From contig JALOTY010000044.1 of the NCBI GenBank assembly GCA_025457665.1, forward strand, positions 1 through 32,963: 32,963 nucleotides of DNA, written 5' to 3'. The translations under genes and the position numbers were made by a program. The notes under the pieces were generated by a model, which ran no database searches, was not told where the DNA came from, and saw only the letters and a program-made list of their open reading frames with translations. This DNA is from Akkermansiaceae bacterium (GTDB taxonomy: Bacteria; Verrucomicrobiota; Verrucomicrobiia; Verrucomicrobiales; Akkermansiaceae). Positions 7,789 through 17,219 of this stretch are shown here, one piece after another. Within the stretch, counting starts at the first letter, position 1; the number at the start of each line of letters is the position of its first letter.

Positions 7789-10700
7789 TCAGGGCAAGGT
7801 CACCCGCAGGCGCAGGAAACGGCGGGCGACGGACTTGGGAATCGTCACATCCACCCGACTCCACGCCGCACCACTTTCCGGGCTGACACCATCCGGAGTG
7901 ATCTGAATGGTCGCATTTCCCGGGTCCACCGCCGTGGTCCAGGTGCCGGTCAGGTCGTCATCGATCTCCACATCCCAGATTTTCGGCGTGATCGATGCCG
8001 CCGCATCCGTGAGGTGGAAACGGAAGCGGACGTTCGCTCCCAGGTCCTCGATTTCCGGCAGCAGGGCGGCGGAATTGGCATTCGATGCCGGGTTGGAAAT
8101 CCCGCCGAGCACGAATTCCAGCCCGTTTGAAACCCCATCGCCATCGGAGTCCGCCTCGGCACCCGCACCGCTGATGTTGTTCGCGGTTTCATAGGCGTCG
8201 TAGGCCGATCCGGTCTGCTGCTCCAGGCGGATTTCCTTGGGGGAAACGGCCTCATCGTAAACCACCTGATAACCACTCGGCAGGCCGGTGACGGTGAATT
8301 CCCCGGTCTTCGTGCCACTGTAGGTGGCCAGCAGATAGGAAGGCTGGTTCGCCCCGGCGGCATCCAGCGCCAGCGTCGCGCCGGTGAGTGTCAGGTTGCC
8401 GAGGACATCGATGCTATCGAAGTCCAAGCCATTCACATCGCAGGCAAAGCTGCCCGACAAGGTCGTGGCACCCAGGCGGATGAAGCCGAACTCGCTGCCT
8501 CCATTTCCCGGGGCCAGCGTGCCGGCGATGTTCACTGTGCCGGTCGCCCCGCCTTCACCCGCGAGGGTCGCAGCGGCGGCGATGCTGACCGCACCCGTGC
8601 CGGTGGCCGAGCCCGTGGTGCCATTTTCCACCATCAGGGTGCCCTGGCTCACGGTCGTGCCGGCGGTGTAGCTGTTCGCCACGGCCAGACTCAAGGTGCC
8701 CGTGCCGGTCTTGGTCAGCGCGCCATTGTTCTGATCGGTGTTTTCCACCTCGGCATCGATGCGCAGGTCCACCGCCGCATCGCCGGTGACATTGGCCACG
8801 GCGAAAGTCCGGTTTCCGCCAAGGGCGAGACCTTGTTTGTCGGTGGGGAGCAGGGACGTGATGACCGAGGGCGAGGATCCGGTGACGGTGAGCGTGCCGT
8901 TGATCTGGACGGACTCGTTGTTGTAGGAAGTTCCGCTGCCGGAATCCAGGAAACTCACGGTGCCGCCGTTGAGCGTGAGGTTGTTGATGTGCGCATGGCT
9001 CTGGATCGCGGTGGGGAAGGCCGTGCTGGCACCCGAGACCACCTGCAAGATGGCGCCGCTGTTGAGGGTCACGTTCACCCCGTTGGCACCCGTGGGCATG
9101 GCATTCACCCCGCGGATCTCGAAGATGCCGGAGTTGTTGACCACGATGTTCGATCCCACCGCCTGACGGTTCGCCTGCTGGTCGCCATCCACGCTCAAGG
9201 TCCCGCCGTTGATGGTCGTGCCGCCGCTGTAGGTCATGGCGGCAGCGACGTTGACCACGCCGTTTCCATTCTTCAGCAAGCTCGCCCCGCCACTGATGCT
9301 GCCGGCACCGGTGAAAGTGTAGGGCACCGCGGTGCTGTTGTTGATGGTGATGGCCGCCGGGGTGAGAGCTGCGGTGTAGCTCACGCTGCCATTGGCCGCG
9401 CCTGCGGAGTCATCGAAGGTGACCACGTCTCCCTGATAATACGGGCTCGCCACAGACGTGTCCGTCCAGTTCGAAGTCGTCGCCACATTCCAAACCAAGC
9501 CACCGGCGCCGGTCCAGGTGATCGCCTTGGAGCCGATGTCGAGCGTCAGCGACGTGGCACCCAGATTGAACAAGGCCTGACGGTAGTTCGCGGCATTGGC
9601 GAGTGTGAGGTTGGCGGGGCTGCCGCTGGCGGAGGCGTAATTCATCAGCGTGATCGTCCCGCCGGGCAGGACGTTCGATGCCGGAATCAGGTTCACCGCC
9701 GTGGTGCCATTGAAGGCGACCGCACCACCCACGGTCAAAGTGGCAGGTGTCGCGAGGTTCACGCCCAGGGTGGTGCTGCCGGTGGCGAAGGTCAGCGAAC
9801 CGGCGATCGAGCCATCGCCATTGAGCGTGGAGCCGGGATTTACGGTGACTGCCGTACTTGCGAGGGAGCCATCGAGATTGAGCGTCGCGGTGCGCCCGCC
9901 GGGAGTGCCCACACTGGTGGTGCCGGTGTAGGTATTCGTCCCGGAAAGGGTCAGCACGGTATTGAAATTTGTCGCCGTGCCGGAGCCACCGATTTCGAGA
10001 TTCCGTGAGCCGCCGCTTTCCCCGATGTTTCCGGAGATCGTGCCCGCGCCGCTATGGCTGGTGATGCGGGTGTTTCCGGCGAGTGTCACCGGCCCGCTGA
10101 TCGTGCCGCCCTGGATGCGAAGCGCGCCTAACAGACCCGTCGGTTCCCCCCAACCTTGGCCGGAAAGGGTGAAGGCATTCGGATAGGTGCCCGCGGTGAT
10201 GTAGAGACCGCCATTCGTCCCGGTGCTCACGGCGGCACTGCCGATGTCGAGCGGGGTGTCGAGTGAAAGCCGGGAGTTGGTGACCACGATGGAACCGTTG
10301 AAGCCGGAGTTGTTTCCGCTGATGCCATAGCCGGAGAGTTCGTTGCCCACCCCACCGCCGGTATCGCCGGTGTTCACGCCATTGAACTGGATCGTTCCGC
10401 TGCCGCTGATGGGATTGGCCACCGTCAATGCCCGGTCATTGCGGTTGAAGGCGAGAACGGCTCCGGGAGAAATGTTCACGGCGGCCGTGCCAAGCGTGCC
10501 GGTGTTTCCAGCCGCGCCGATTTGCAGGGTGCCTTCGGTGATGCTCGATGCCCCGGTGATCGCATTGTTGGCACTCAACACCACGGTCCCGGCGGTGGAT
10601 TTCGTCAAGCTGCCCGCGCCATTCAGCGTCGCGCTCACCGTGCCGGATTGGAGATTGAAATTACCGGTCACCGGCAGCGTGCCATTGCTCAGGGTGCCGC

Positions 10701-12825
10701 CGCCACTCACGGTCAGGCTGCCGTGATTGTTCAGGGTTTTTCCACCCAGATTCAGGGTGCCGCCACCGGCCGTGATGTCGCCGGCGGCGGTTCCATAAAC
10801 CAGATTCGCTCCCAGCGTGAGCGTGCCGGTGCCGGATTTCACGATGGATCCCGAGCCCGCCACCGCGCCCGCGCCGAGGGCGGTGGCGTTCAGTGTGTAG
10901 TCGTTGCCGGTCGAGTTGTTGACCGTGATCGCCGCCGGAGCCACCACGCCGCTGACGTTGACCGTCTTCGCCGTGCCCGCCGCCACGCTGTCATTGAACG
11001 TCACCGAGTCGTAAGCCTGGAACACATCCGTCGGGCCTGCGTTGTTCCAGTTTGCGGTGGTGTTGGTGTCCCACACTCCTGTGGCCGCGCCGGCTGCCGC
11101 GGCATTGTTCCACACCAGCGAATCGCCGGTATCCGTCAGCGTGAGTTGGATCTTGTTTCCACTCACCGCCACGCTTCCCGTCGCGCGGGTCGGGCCGAAG
11201 GGGGTCGTCGTCGCCAGCGCCACGTTTCCGGTGCCGGTGATGCTTCCCGCCGTGAAAAGATCATAGGTTCCCGGCACGGTGCCGGCACCGACGATCGGGC
11301 TGATTTGAATCGTCCCGCCATCGGCAAGTTGCAAGGCACCGGTCACCGTGGTGGTCACGCCCGTGGCGGCCACGGCACCCAGCGTTGCATTGTTGGCGGC
11401 CGAGATGGAGGCGATTGTCTTTCCTGCGGCCGCGGAGAAGAAGCCGCCGGAACCGCCCACCACCACGGGAGATGTGGCGAGTTGGCCACTGGGGCCGAGC
11501 AGCAGTGTGCCGCCTGTGACTTGAGTACTGCCGGTGTGGGTGGCGGAACCATTGAGCAGCATGATGCCCGCTCCGGCTTTCGTGATCCCGCGTCCGCCAG
11601 AGCTTTCGTTGATGGTGGCATTGACCACCAGGTCGAGCGGGGCAACGCCATCGGCCACGGTGAAATTGACGTTATCCGCCGTGTTGCTTTCGCGCAGGCG
11701 GATCAATCCATTGATGGTCGAGCTTGCAGTGCTCGCGAGGGTGTTGACGGCGGTGTTGTTGCCGAAGGAGAAATTTCCCGTGCCGGTGCTCTGCAGCAAG
11801 CCACCGGTCAGGTTGTAGGTGACCCCCCATCCGTTGTCGCCGTTGGCCGTGTGCGTCACCGTGCCGCCGTTGATATTGAGGGTGTCGATCTTCTGCCCTG
11901 TCGCATAGCCCAGCGCATTGGTGAATCCCAGGATCACGGTGCCGGGACTGTTGACGTTGAGTGTCCCGCGGATGACCCCCGTGGGGCCCTTGTCGGTGGC
12001 TACGGCGTTGCCGAGTTGGAGGATCGCGGAGTTCACCGTGGTGCCACCGCTGTAGGTGTTCGAGTTCGTGAGAATGATCGTGCTGTCCGGATGTCCGCCA
12101 CCATCTGCGGAACGCGCCACGGTGACCGCCCCCGAACCGGACAGAATCCCGCTCAAGGCAAGGTTCTTGCCCGCCCATTTCGACCTCAAGGTCGCCCCCC
12201 CCGGATCGACTGTCACGTTCCCGGAAAGCGTGTGATTGCCATCCTCATTGAGAATCGTGCCGCCATTCAAAACGAGACCGTTCGTGATCGTGAAGGCCGC
12301 GTTGTTGCGGATCCACAATCGCAGCACGCCACTGCTGTTTACCGTCACCGGACCCGTGCCCAGCGCGGAAACCGTGGTGGTGTTCGCCGTCGTCCCACCG
12401 GTGCCGTACGAAACCACACCGCCGTTGATCACCGTGCCACCGGAATAGGTCGCCGCGGTGGAAGTCGTGAAGGTCAGCGTGCCCGTGCCACCCTTGGTCA
12501 AGCCGCCGGTGCCCGCCAACACTCCCGAACCCGCCAAAGTCCAGTTGCCGTTGTTCGCCACCACCATCGAACTCGGCGTCACTGTGCCCACCACCGATAC
12601 AGACTCCCCAGTCGCTGCTTCAAATCGCGCGGCATTCGCATCGGCCCAAGGCGAAAGGACCGCACCACCATCGATGAACCAGTTGGTATCCCCGGGCGCG
12701 GTGGACCAGTTGTTGTTCGTGCCGGCCACCTGCCACGAATAGTCAGCAGCAGTTGCCGGAGAGGAGGCCACGACAGTCAGCGCGGCCAGCGAGCCCAATT
12801 GGGCGCGGATCGACAGGGTTTTCAT
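7789..12825 (-). CDS. Large secreted autotransporter-associated beta-strand repeat protein
   Basis: A 1678-residue surface or secreted protein. I chose the ATG at 12825 because it gives a clean signal peptide (MKTLSIRAQLGSLAALTVV, cleavage near SPATA-A); an upstream in-frame ATG at 12894 has no signal. At least eight copies of the beta-strand repeat are visible, of the type GTGTLTL...TYSGGTTVNGGTLQLG. Three larger W-x-W modules, each followed by an F(D/N)D strand and a VAPAAITVNNST-like strand, begin near the N-terminus, near the middle and at about two thirds. There is no C-terminal beta-barrel. Instead the tail has a calcium-loop motif DSDGDGVSNGLEF and ends FLRLRVTLP, a tail I associate with verrucomicrobial exported proteins. 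Likely an adhesin or matrix component. It is divergent from the TPR gene. Confidence 0.85.
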   Translation of the reverse strand: MKTLSIRAQLGSLAALTVVASSPATAADYSWQVAGTNNNWSTAPGDTNWFIDGGAVLSPWADANAARFEAATGESVSVVGTVTPSSMVVANNGNWTLAGSGVLAGTGGLTKGGTGTLTFTTSTAATYSGGTVINGGVVSYGTGGTTANTTTVSALGTGPVTVNSSGVLRLWIRNNAAFTITNGLVLNGGTILNEDGNHTLSGNVTVDPGGATLRSKWAGKNLALSGILSGSGAVTVARSADGGGHPDSTIILTNSNTYSGGTTVNSAILQLGNAVATDKGPTGVIRGTLNVNSPGTVILGFTNALGYATGQKIDTLNINGGTVTHTANGDNGWGVTYNLTGGLLQSTGTGNFSFGNNTAVNTLASTASSTINGLIRLRESNTADNVNFTVADGVAPLDLVVNATINESSGGRGITKAGAGIMLLNGSATHTGSTQVTGGTLLLGPSGQLATSPVVVGGSGGFFSAAAGKTIASISAANNATLGAVAATGVTTTVTGALQLADGGTIQISPIVGAGTVPGTYDLFTAGSITGTGNVALATTTPFGPTRATGSVAVSGNKIQLTLTDTGDSLVWNNAAAAGAATGVWDTNTTANWNNAGPTDVFQAYDSVTFNDSVAAGTAKTVNVSGVVAPAAITVNNSTGNDYTLNATALGAGAVAGSGSIVKSGTGTLTLGANLVYGTAAGDITAGGGTLNLGGKTLNNHGSLTVSGGGTLSNGTLPVTGNFNLQSGTVSATLNGAGSLTKSTAGTVVLSANNAITGASSITEGTLQIGAAGNTGTLGTAAVNISPGAVLAFNRNDRALTVANPISGSGTIQFNGVNTGDTGGGVGNELSGYGISGNNSGFNGSIVVTNSRLSLDTPLDIGSAAVSTGTNGGLYITAGTYPNAFTLSGQGWGEPTGLLGALRIQGGTISGPVTLAGNTRITSHSGAGTISGNIGESGGSRNLEIGGSGTATNFNTVLTLSGTNTYTGTTSVGTPGGRTATLNLDGSLASTAVTVNPGSTLNGDGSIAGSLTFATGSTTLGVNLATPATLTVGGAVAFNGTTAVNLIPASNVLPGGTITLMNYASASGSPANLTLANAANYRQALFNLGATSLTLDIGSKAITWTGAGGLVWNVATTSNWTDTSVASPYYQGDVVTFDDSAGAANGSVSYTAALTPAAITINNSTAVPYTFTGAGSISGGASLLKNGNGVVNVAAAMTYSGGTTINGGTLSVDGDQQANRQAVGSNIVVNNSGIFEIRGVNAMPTGANGVNVTLNSGAILQVVSGASTAFPTAIQSHAHINNLTLNGGTVSFLDSGSGTSYNNESVQINGTLTVTGSSPSVITSLLPTDKQGLALGGNRTFAVANVTGDAAVDLRIDAEVENTDQNNGALTKTGTGTLSLAVANSYTAGTTVSQGTLMVENGTTGSATGTGAVSIAAAATLAGEGGATGTVNIAGTLAPGNGGSEFGFIRLGATTLSGSFACDVNGLDFDSIDVLGNLTLTGATLALDAAGANQPSYLLATYSGTKTGEFTVTGLPSGYQVVYDEAVSPKEIRLEQQTGSAYDAYETANNISGAGAEADSDGDGVSNGLEFVLGGISNPASNANSAALLPEIEDLGANVRFRFHLTDAAASITPKIWDVEIDDDLTGTWTTAVDPGNATIQITPDGVSPESGAAWSRVDVTIPKSVARRFLRLRVTLP

Positions 12826-12947
12826 GGTTTTCTGGGGTTTTGCGTCAAGCGGCGGAAATCGATCCACCAGTCGACGTTCCCCATTCCCTCCCACAAGCCC
12901 CGGGAGGTCGCAAGGATTTCCTTGGGTTTCCCGGGATTCCTTTCCCC

Positions 12948-12977
12948 TTGCCGATCGGCCCGCCCACCCGCTACCTT
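12948..12977 (+). promoter_or_regulatory. Promoter candidate for the TPR/coiled-coil gene
   Basis: TTGCCG (12948-12953), an 18-base spacer and TACCTT (12972-12977), only nine bases before the ATG at 12987. The predicted transcript would be almost leaderless. Confidence 0.5.
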
Positions 12978-12986
12978 CCGCCCGCT

Positions 12987-15200
12987 ATGAGTCGGAGTTT
13001 TCATGCCCTCCACCTCGCCACTTTCTGGGCTGGGTGCCTCGCGATTTTGCCCGCGACTTCCTTTGCCCAAGCCCCCCCACCGCCGGAAAGGCCACCCGCC
13101 GCCTTCGATCCGGCCGACGTCTATTTCCAAGCATGGCTCCTCTGCAACGATGCGGAGAAACTCGAAAAACAAGGCAAACCCGCCGAGGCCCTCGCCAAAC
13201 TCCGCCGGGCGAACCAGATGTTCGATACCATCGCCGCGAATTTCCCCGAGTGGAAAAAAGACATGCTCGAAACCCGCCGCCGGAAGACCGCCGACCACAT
13301 CGCCGACGTCCTCCCCAAGGCCATGGAACAAGAGGAAAAACGCGATCAGGCCGTCGCCGAACTCGAAGGCCGCCGCACCGGTGACGGCCCCGCCCCCGGG
13401 CCCGAGGTCCCCGTCGCTCCCACCCCCGGAAACCCTGCCGATACCCTCGCCACCCGCCGCGTCCGCGAGCTCGAAAAACAAGTCGCCGATCTCCAGGACG
13501 AAATCGCCCGCCAGCGCGAAGCCGCCACCGACCCCGCCAAGAAAGACCAGGCCGAACGCCAGCGCGACCGCGCCATTGCCGACCTCCAGAAAGCCCGCAC
13601 TGAACTCGACCGCCTCCGCCGGGACGCCACCGAAGGCCCCATGCAGGAGGAAGTCGATGCCCTCGCCCGCCGCATCAACAAACTCGAAGCGGAAAAGGAA
13701 GTCATGGGCCGCGCCCTCGAACAAAGCCGCCAGGAAACCGAACAGGCAAAATCCCAGATCGATGCCCTCCAAGGCGAACGCGCCCGCCTCCTCGGCCAGA
13801 TCGAAACCCTCAAGCAGGACCTCGCCGACAACAAACGCAACCTCGAACTCGAACGCGGCACCTCCAACGAAATCATCGAGGGCCAACAACGCCAAATCCG
13901 CCAACTCCAAGGCACCATCCAGAAAAAGGACGAACAGCTCGCCGAATCCCGCAAAACCATCGAACGCCTCGAATCCGAACTCGGTCAGATCCGCGAGTCC
14001 TTCGAAGGCCTCCGCGAAGAACGCGACGAACTCCTCCGCGAACGCGACCAAATGGCCGCCCTCCTCAAACTCAATGAGGCCGGACAACTCCAGGAAGTCA
14101 TCGACCAAAACCTCGCCCTCGACCGCGAACTCCGCGAAACGAAAAAACGCTTCGAAGCCCTCCAGACCGATTCCGATGCCACCGCCGAGGACCTCAAGCT
14201 CGCCCTGCGCGATCTCTCCATCGCCAAACTCCGCATCCAGGAATTCCGCCAGACAAATCAGGATCAGGAAAAACGCCTCGCCGACCTCCAGCAACGCCTC
14301 CAACAGGAAGCCAGCTCCGTGCAGGAAAATGCCGTCGATCCCGGCGAAGCCCAAATGCTCCGCGCCATCCTCGACCGCCAGATCAAGATCCAGGAGAAAC
14401 GCGCCGAAGCCCGCAACCTCCTCTTCGAACAGCTCCGCCAAAAAGCCCAGGGCGACCCCGACCTCCAGCGCGCCATGGACAATTTCCAAGGCAACGAACT
14501 CAACCTCACCCCCGAAGAACTCGCCATCATCGAGGGCCAGGTGGTCGATGGCACCATCATCTCCCCCTACGCCCGCCCCCGCTCGGAAGTCGAGCGCGCC
14601 TATGCCGATCTCAACGAAGAACTCCGCCCCTACGATGCCGCCGCCACCCGCGCCTACCTCGAAGGCCGCCCCCTCGCCGCCCGCGAAGCCTGGGAAATGA
14701 TGATCGAGCGCAACCCCGGCGACGTCGCCTCGATGTGCAAACTCGGCCTCGTTGAAAACGAACTCGGCAACGAAGCCGCCGCCGCCGACATGTTCCGCCG
14801 CGCCACCGAGCTCGATCCGAACAACCCTTACGCCCACCGCATGCTCGGCTATTTCCTCGATCGCTTTGGCGAGCGTGAGGAAGCCATCGCCGCCCTCCGC
14901 CGCTCCGCCGAACTCAGCCCCACCGACCCCCGCACCCACCAACTCCTCGGCAACTGCCTCTTCCGCGCCGGCCGTCTCGATGAAGCCCGCGAAGCCTACA
15001 GCGCCGCCCTCGATTGCGATCCCGCCAGCCCCGAAACCCATCACAACCTCGCCATCCTCCTCGCCCGCAGCGGCAAAAAGGAAAAAGCCCTCGAGCACTA
15101 CAACAAAGCCCTCGAACTCGGCACCCCGCCCAATTCCGACCTCGAAAAAATCATCGGTTTCACCCCCGCCGACCCCACCCCGCCACCCACCGACCCCTGA
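12987..15200 (+). CDS. Secreted coiled-coil/TPR protein
   Basis: A 737-residue exported protein. The ATG at 12987 follows a good promoter and gives a signal peptide (about 1-28, ending TSFAQA); the open frame before it is non-coding. A proline-rich linker follows, then a long Glu/Gln/Arg-rich coiled coil from roughly residue 150 to 480, broken by short loops. The last 190 residues hold about five tetratricopeptide repeats (for example LGLVENELGNEAAAADMFRR, LGNCLFRAGRLDEAREAY), and the end is proline-rich (TPPPTDP). It looks like a periplasmic scaffold or envelope-organising protein, but no enzyme domain is present and the partner is unknown. It is divergent from the beta-strand repeat gene across 161 bp. 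Very strong GC bias at third positions creates an 800-codon antisense open frame, which I regard as a shadow. Confidence 0.9.
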   Translation: MSRSFHALHLATFWAGCLAILPATSFAQAPPPPERPPAAFDPADVYFQAWLLCNDAEKLEKQGKPAEALAKLRRANQMFDTIAANFPEWKKDMLETRRRKTADHIADVLPKAMEQEEKRDQAVAELEGRRTGDGPAPGPEVPVAPTPGNPADTLATRRVRELEKQVADLQDEIARQREAATDPAKKDQAERQRDRAIADLQKARTELDRLRRDATEGPMQEEVDALARRINKLEAEKEVMGRALEQSRQETEQAKSQIDALQGERARLLGQIETLKQDLADNKRNLELERGTSNEIIEGQQRQIRQLQGTIQKKDEQLAESRKTIERLESELGQIRESFEGLREERDELLRERDQMAALLKLNEAGQLQEVIDQNLALDRELRETKKRFEALQTDSDATAEDLKLALRDLSIAKLRIQEFRQTNQDQEKRLADLQQRLQQEASSVQENAVDPGEAQMLRAILDRQIKIQEKRAEARNLLFEQLRQKAQGDPDLQRAMDNFQGNELNLTPEELAIIEGQVVDGTIISPYARPRSEVERAYADLNEELRPYDAAATRAYLEGRPLAAREAWEMMIERNPGDVASMCKLGLVENELGNEAAAADMFRRATELDPNNPYAHRMLGYFLDRFGEREEAIAALRRSAELSPTDPRTHQLLGNCLFRAGRLDEAREAYSAALDCDPASPETHHNLAILLARSGKKEKALEHYNKALELGTPPNSDLEKIIGFTPADPTPPPTDP

Positions 15201-15335
15201 TCCTCTATCACGAATCCTGACCACCGACCCTCTGGACCCTCCTCAATCCCGAATTCCCGAATCGAACATGGGAATACAGAAAGAGGCATGAGATCAGAAA
15301 CTACAATAGATTCGAATCACCCACTCACCACGATC

Positions 15336-15965
15336 ATGCGTTTCCTATGGCTCGTTTTTGTCCTCCTTTTTCCTGGCCTTGTCTGGGGACAAGTGAAGAT
15401 GGATCCCCCAGCCGGTTGGACGGAAATGGAAGTCCCACCGAACGCGTCACCATCGGTCTCCTTGGTTAAAAAATATGTTTCGGATGATCGGAGCATGGAA
15501 GTGTTCGTATTGGTGACGAAGCCGCTCAATACCACGAAAGATGCAAACGAGTTTGTTACGGGCCTGATCACTGGAATGAAGAAAAACGGCTATATCGGTG
15601 AATCCGCAACTGACACCGAAATTGAGGGCTTTCCTGCCAGACACCTCATTGGCGAGTTCCGATCCGATGAATATGAAGGGGCCTATCTTGCGGACACCAA
15701 AATCCTTTTTTCGGACGCCGGAACCGTGACGATTTCGGTGAAGATCGACGATGCCCGTGGCGGCCGTGAGTTGGCAGATTCGCCTCTCGACTGGATCTCC
15801 GTATCGGGCTCCCCGGTAACCCTGAAAAACTCCTCCGATCAGGCATCCACAAGCTTCAGCATTGGCGAAAAGTTGGGCCGCTACACCGTTTACGTGGCTC
15901 TTGCCGTGGCGCTCGTGACCATCATCCGCAGTCGGCTTCAATCAGCCAAAAAAGCAAAAAACTGA
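15336..15965 (+). CDS. Hypothetical exported protein with C-terminal membrane anchor
   Basis: A 209-residue protein I do not recognise. From the ATG at 15336 it begins with a signal peptide (MRFLWLVFVLLFPGLVWGQ). An upstream in-frame ATG at 15288 would bury that signal, so I reject it. The body is a soluble periplasmic domain of about 160 residues with no cysteines or obvious catalytic motif. A single span (about 183-202, YTVYVALAVALVTII) then leads to a short Lys-rich cytoplasmic end. GC content is visibly lower than in the TPR gene upstream, so it may be a recent arrival. The 135 bp before it show no convincing promoter. Real gene very likely; function unknown. Confidence 0.75.
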   Translation: MRFLWLVFVLLFPGLVWGQVKMDPPAGWTEMEVPPNASPSVSLVKKYVSDDRSMEVFVLVTKPLNTTKDANEFVTGLITGMKKNGYIGESATDTEIEGFPARHLIGEFRSDEYEGAYLADTKILFSDAGTVTISVKIDDARGGRELADSPLDWISVSGSPVTLKNSSDQASTSFSIGEKLGRYTVYVALAVALVTIIRSRLQSAKKAKN

Positions 15966-16002
15966 GGACACCAAAGGCTCCGCCTTTCCTCGAACCTGCA
16001 CT

Positions 16003-16144
16003 ATCTTGCGTCTCGAAATCTTGCGTCTCCCCCCGGCTGATCTTTGAACTTTGCCCTTCCGCGAAGCGGCCTCCGGTCTTGCGTCTTGCGTCTTGGAGTC
16101 TTCTGTCTTTTCCCGGCTGTTCTTTGGCACTTGGCACTTGGCAC
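16003..16144 (+). repeat. Intergenic tandem heptamer/composite repeat
   Basis: The gap between two convergent genes contains ATCTTGCGTCTC at 16003-16014 and again at 16018-16029, then TCTTGCG twice from 16077, then TTGGCAC three times (16124-16144). CCCGGCTGATCTTTG (16032-16046) and CCCGGCTGTTCTTTG (16112-16126) match at 14 of 15 bases, 80 bp apart, suggesting an old duplication of about 80 bp with internal heptamer expansion. Apart from this I see nothing in 15966-16153. Confidence 0.8.
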
Positions 16145-16153
16145 TTCCCCGCC

Positions 16154-17047
16154 TCACACCCCGCGGCTGAAGGATTTCGCCAACTGGAATCCCCCCAAAG
16201 CCAGAAGACCGGCGGCAAGCGGGGCAAGCAGAATCCGGAAAGCCGTGGTGCATACCAGCATCGATTGCTGATACCCGAACAACTCCACCTGCTGCTTCCA
16301 CATCATCGTGAAGGCATAAGGCGTGACCATCAGCATGCTGGTGAGATTGAGCACGATCGCGGAAACGAAAGCCGTCTTGAAGGCATGCCGATGCACCGTG
16401 TGGATGCGGATGCGGAAAACCACCGCACCCGTGACAAAACCCACCAAGGCATGCGCTCCGGCCACCCAGCCGATGTGCCGCATGAAGAGTTCCTGTGCCA
16501 CACTCGCCGCACCCTCCTGCGGCAAGGGCGGGCCAAAATAGGAGAACAGACTGACCACAAAAGCCAGCACCACGATCCCGCCCAGAGTGATCCGCAGCAT
16601 CATCTGCCGCGTGTCCAGGATCGACTGCAACTCCGCTTGCCGGGCATGGTAGGCGTGCACCTCCTCGCCATAGGCCCGCCAGCGCCCGACCTCGTCCTCC
16701 GCCGCCGCACAGCGCGCCTGCAAGGCCGCATCCGCCGCAGGGGCTGGCGCTCCCGAGTCGCCCACAGCCGGCACCGCAGGATTCACTTCGGGCTTGTCCC
16801 CACCCGACTTGTTGTCCGCCGGGGTGTTCGGCGCGGGTGAAGCCTGCGGCTTGTTCTGCGAGGGAATGAGCATCGCAAAAACCCCGGCAAGCCCGCCGGA
16901 AAGCAGCACGGTGAGCTGCTGCGTGACATTTCCCCGCACCGTCTCCCATGCCTTGCCCCCCTGCCCCAGCAACCACATCAGCAGATAGGCCCCCGCACCC
17001 GTGCCCACAAACATCAGGATCTTCTTGATTCTAACGGATTTTTCCAT
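16154..17047 (-). CDS. Hypothetical multi-span membrane protein
   Basis: A 297-residue integral membrane protein with no family I can name. Two spans lie at the N-terminus (about 10-28 and 44-62). They are followed by a roughly 100-residue hydrophilic stretch rich in Pro/Ala (about 65-100) and then a probable coiled coil. Four hydrophobic segments come next (starting near MMLRITLGGIVVLAFVV, HIGWVAGAHALVGFV, AFVSAIVLNLTSMLMV and LLAPLAAGLLALGGF). The start MEKSVRIKKI is positively charged, as expected for an inner-membrane protein. It stands alone, convergent with the 209-residue gene and divergent from the VCBS gene. Confidence that it is real is high from its composition; its role is open. 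Confidence 0.8.
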   Translation of the reverse strand: MEKSVRIKKILMFVGTGAGAYLLMWLLGQGGKAWETVRGNVTQQLTVLLSGGLAGVFAMLIPSQNKPQASPAPNTPADNKSGGDKPEVNPAVPAVGDSGAPAPAADAALQARCAAAEDEVGRWRAYGEEVHAYHARQAELQSILDTRQMMLRITLGGIVVLAFVVSLFSYFGPPLPQEGAASVAQELFMRHIGWVAGAHALVGFVTGAVVFRIRIHTVHRHAFKTAFVSAIVLNLTSMLMVTPYAFTMMWKQQVELFGYQQSMLVCTTAFRILLAPLAAGLLALGGFQLAKSFSRGV

Positions 17048-17219
17048 GGGCTTTCAGCGGGTGGATGAGTCGGCAAAAGAAAAACACCGGACCACGCAGG
17101 TCCACCGGGAGTCTAATCATTCCCAAGGTCCGCCCACCAAGCTTTTTCCAGCCGGATTCCGCCGCCCCGCAAATCCGGGAAAACGAAAGGATCCACCCCC
17201 ACCCCACGTTTCCCGCAAC

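Noticed and set aside
10522..12990. 822-codon plus-strand frame, and another at 8833-10008, opposite the beta-strand repeat gene
   Set aside because: Compositionally odd (Arg/Gly/His-rich) shadows of the repeat protein; no start signals or recognisable motifs.
12822..15224. 800-codon open frame on the minus strand opposite the TPR/coiled-coil gene
   Set aside because: It mirrors the plus gene codon by codon, is Gly/Phe/Glu-rich without domains, starts in the neighbouring gene's upstream region, and arises from strong third-position GC bias. The plus-strand product has a signal peptide, promoter and TPRs.
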